A stretch of DNA of 64,000 nt, taken from positions 904,001-968,000 of the forward strand of contig CAJHZI010000262.1 in the NCBI GenBank assembly GCA_905160935.1, given 5' to 3'. The position numbers and the translations under genes were made by a program. This document shows positions 62,612 through 64,000 of this stretch, one piece after another. The number at the start of each line of letters is the position of its first letter. Within the stretch, counting starts at the first letter, position 1. The notes beneath the pieces are model-generated. The model was not told the DNA's origin, did not search any database, and worked only from the letters and a program-made list of their open reading frames with translations. Source of the stretch: Enchytraeus crypticus (taxonomy: Eukaryota > Annelida > Clitellata > Enchytraeida > Enchytraeidae).

Positions 62612-62623
62612 TATATATATAAA
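62612..62623 (+). promoter_or_regulatory. TATA box of carboxypeptidase gene 2
   Basis: TATATATATAAA lies about 55-65 nt upstream of the start codon at 62677. A start site about 30 nt downstream would leave a 5' UTR of roughly 30 nt, plausible for a highly expressed secreted enzyme gene. Confidence 0.5.
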
Positions 62624-62676
62624 GCTACGACTAACTAATATCTCTCACACTCTAGATTAGTTAACCGAGTGCTAAC

Positions 62677-63479
62677 ATGAACCACGTCATCTTGTTTCTG
62701 CTGGGCTCGTGCTGCCTCGCTGCGGCCTCAATAGCCGAGAGGAAGACCTACGCAGGGTAAGCACACAGCATTTATTACTATTTAATTAAAACCTTTCCTT
62801 ACCGTAGCTACTTTGAAGTCCTCCTCCTATTACAAGTTTTAGCTATGACTTTCAATAACATCCCCTTACCTTACCAGCGGTATTTGAAAGTCCACATACG
62901 CAACTTTTTAGACGTTCTTGCAGTTAGGATGCGAGAGAGACCAATTACCCAGAATGCATAGCATAAAAACTGACCAATAGCGTCGTTTTTTTCTAGTTTC
63001 AAAAAATAATTCTGGTAAGGAAATGGTTAAAATTTTCTGTAAAGCAGTCTCGAAGATCGCAATTGGCTAAGTCACTGCTTTATAAGATTTCGTAGTTGAA
63101 AATAATGTATCTCATATTTATGTATAAACGAGATTTCAAGCGCATGCATCGTTTTTGGATGCCGAATTTACGTACTTTGAAATTCTCATATTAGTCAGGC
63201 CCTACATTAAAATTACTGTAGAATAAGATGCTCTAATTGTTGTAAATATTTGATAAATATAAATGGAAAATCATTACTCCGATACCGTTATTTAAGTAGT
63301 TTAATTTTGTTGTGGAGTTGTTTATGCAAAATAATATTTAATTTATTTACTTGGTATAGATCTGCCGTATTGTATTATATGAGGATATCTCATGTTTCAG
63401 ATATCAGCTGGTGGATATTGTGCCAGAGTCCGAGGAAGATGTTAAATTTCTACGAAACCTTATGATTACTGATGACGAC
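62677..63479 (+). CDS. M14 procarboxypeptidase copy 2, exons 1-2 (runs off window)
   Basis: Exon 1 (62677-62756, 80 nt) and exon 2 (63401-63479, 79 nt) have exactly the lengths and phases of the first two exons of copy 1. The protein begins MNHVILFLLGSCCLAAASIA (a signal peptide), then ERKTYAGYQLVDIVPESEED and VKFLRNLMITDDD, the start of the activation propeptide. About 70% of residues match copy 1. Exon 3, which should start with LDFW, is not in the window; intron 2 extends past 64000. It is a tandem, same-strand duplicate. Its catalytic domain and specificity cannot be judged here. Confidence 0.93.
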
Positions 63480-63562
63480 GTATGACATATATTAAATATA
63501 TTATATTACTATGTTCATATATTATAATATTTTTTAGTTATACGTATTTGCACGTTGGCTTT

Positions 63563-63690
63563 AGCCATTGGCGATGTCGGTAAGCTGTTCGACCGCGGAT
63601 CAGTATGTGCGGGGTTCAGATCATGGGCTCGCCCGTCACTGACAATGCTTTCGACTGAGGAAACTGACGTTAACATTAGCTTTTTTATTG
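63563..63690 (+). mobile_element. SINE family A copy
   Basis: gccattggcgatgtcggtaa, gctgttcgaccgcggatcag, B box GGTTCAGATCA, then cgtcactgacaatgctttcg and gaggaaactgacgttaac. It lies in intron 2 of carboxypeptidase copy 2. Confidence 0.85.
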
Positions 63691-63944
63691 CATGCAGCCC
63701 TCATTTGGTAAGCCTAAGACTGTGCTGTTGTGAGAAGAGTAATGGATTACCGTGCAGGAATATGTAAATTGGACCTGAAAGTTTGATAGAATACGAGAGA
63801 GAAATGTTAAAATATGAAATGATATCTTTAACTTGCACATCTGTCGTGCTGATGAAGATGTACAACATTGGCTCTAATCATATAAAGTGAGATTATAAGA
63901 AATATATTTTATAATTTAAATATAATTTTAATAGTTGGTGATTT

Positions 63945-64000
63945 TTCATGAGCGCCTAGGCTCCAGAATTGCTACAAAAATTTAAAGGAATGGAAAAGTC
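63945..64000 (+). mobile_element. SINE family C, cut by window end
   Basis: gagcgcctaggctccagaat then tgctacaaaaatttaaagg matches the middle of the 52.4-kb copy. The rest lies beyond the window. Confidence 0.65.

Overview
The window is nuclear DNA of an invertebrate animal. It is AT-rich, has long introns with GT-AG splice sites, and is packed with microsatellites, minisatellites, tRNA-derived SINEs and broken LINEs. A Dpr-type immunoglobulin exon and an RTE-like LINE whose tail resembles those of insects point to a protostome, most likely an arthropod; I cannot narrow it further. All gene models below are hand-spliced, checked by reading-frame phase and protein-family conservation.

Layout. 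(1) 1-4.2 kb, minus strand: one 2.9-kb exon that ends inside a Dpr-like Ig domain, preceded by a very long Gln/Ser/Thr-rich stretch; the other exons were not found. (2) 4.2-22 kb: no gene recognised; simple repeats, an 18-bp and a 24-bp minisatellite, an RTE-like LINE with an inverted 5' part, an internally deleted Tc1/mariner element inside a (TA)n tract, and a cluster of SINEs. (3) 22.3-30.6 kb, plus strand: a complete nine-exon small CTD phosphatase (SCP/CTDSPL family, 306 aa), with a possible extra 75-bp exon. (4) 30.6-38.7 kb: probable 3' UTR and intergenic DNA with repeats. (5) 38.7-55.4 kb, plus strand: a complete eleven-exon M14 procarboxypeptidase (432 aa). Its last exon exists in two same-sized versions, 1.2 kb apart. 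(6) 55.4-62.6 kb: intergenic retroelement debris. (7) 62.7 kb to the end, plus strand: the first two exons of a second, tandem carboxypeptidase of the same kind; the gene runs out of the window.

The most interesting observation is the pair of alternative 3'-terminal carboxypeptidase exons (53992-54164 and 55215-55387). Both are 173 nt, both enter in the same phase, and both complete the codon of the substrate-binding tyrosine (Tyr248 in bovine CPA numbering). They differ at the main S1' specificity position: Ala-255 in the first, Asp-255 in the second. If both are spliced to the common upstream exons, one locus would make a carboxypeptidase with a small neutral pocket residue and one with a B-type (basic-residue) pocket. 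The competing explanation is that the second exon is the remnant of a partly deleted tandem gene copy.
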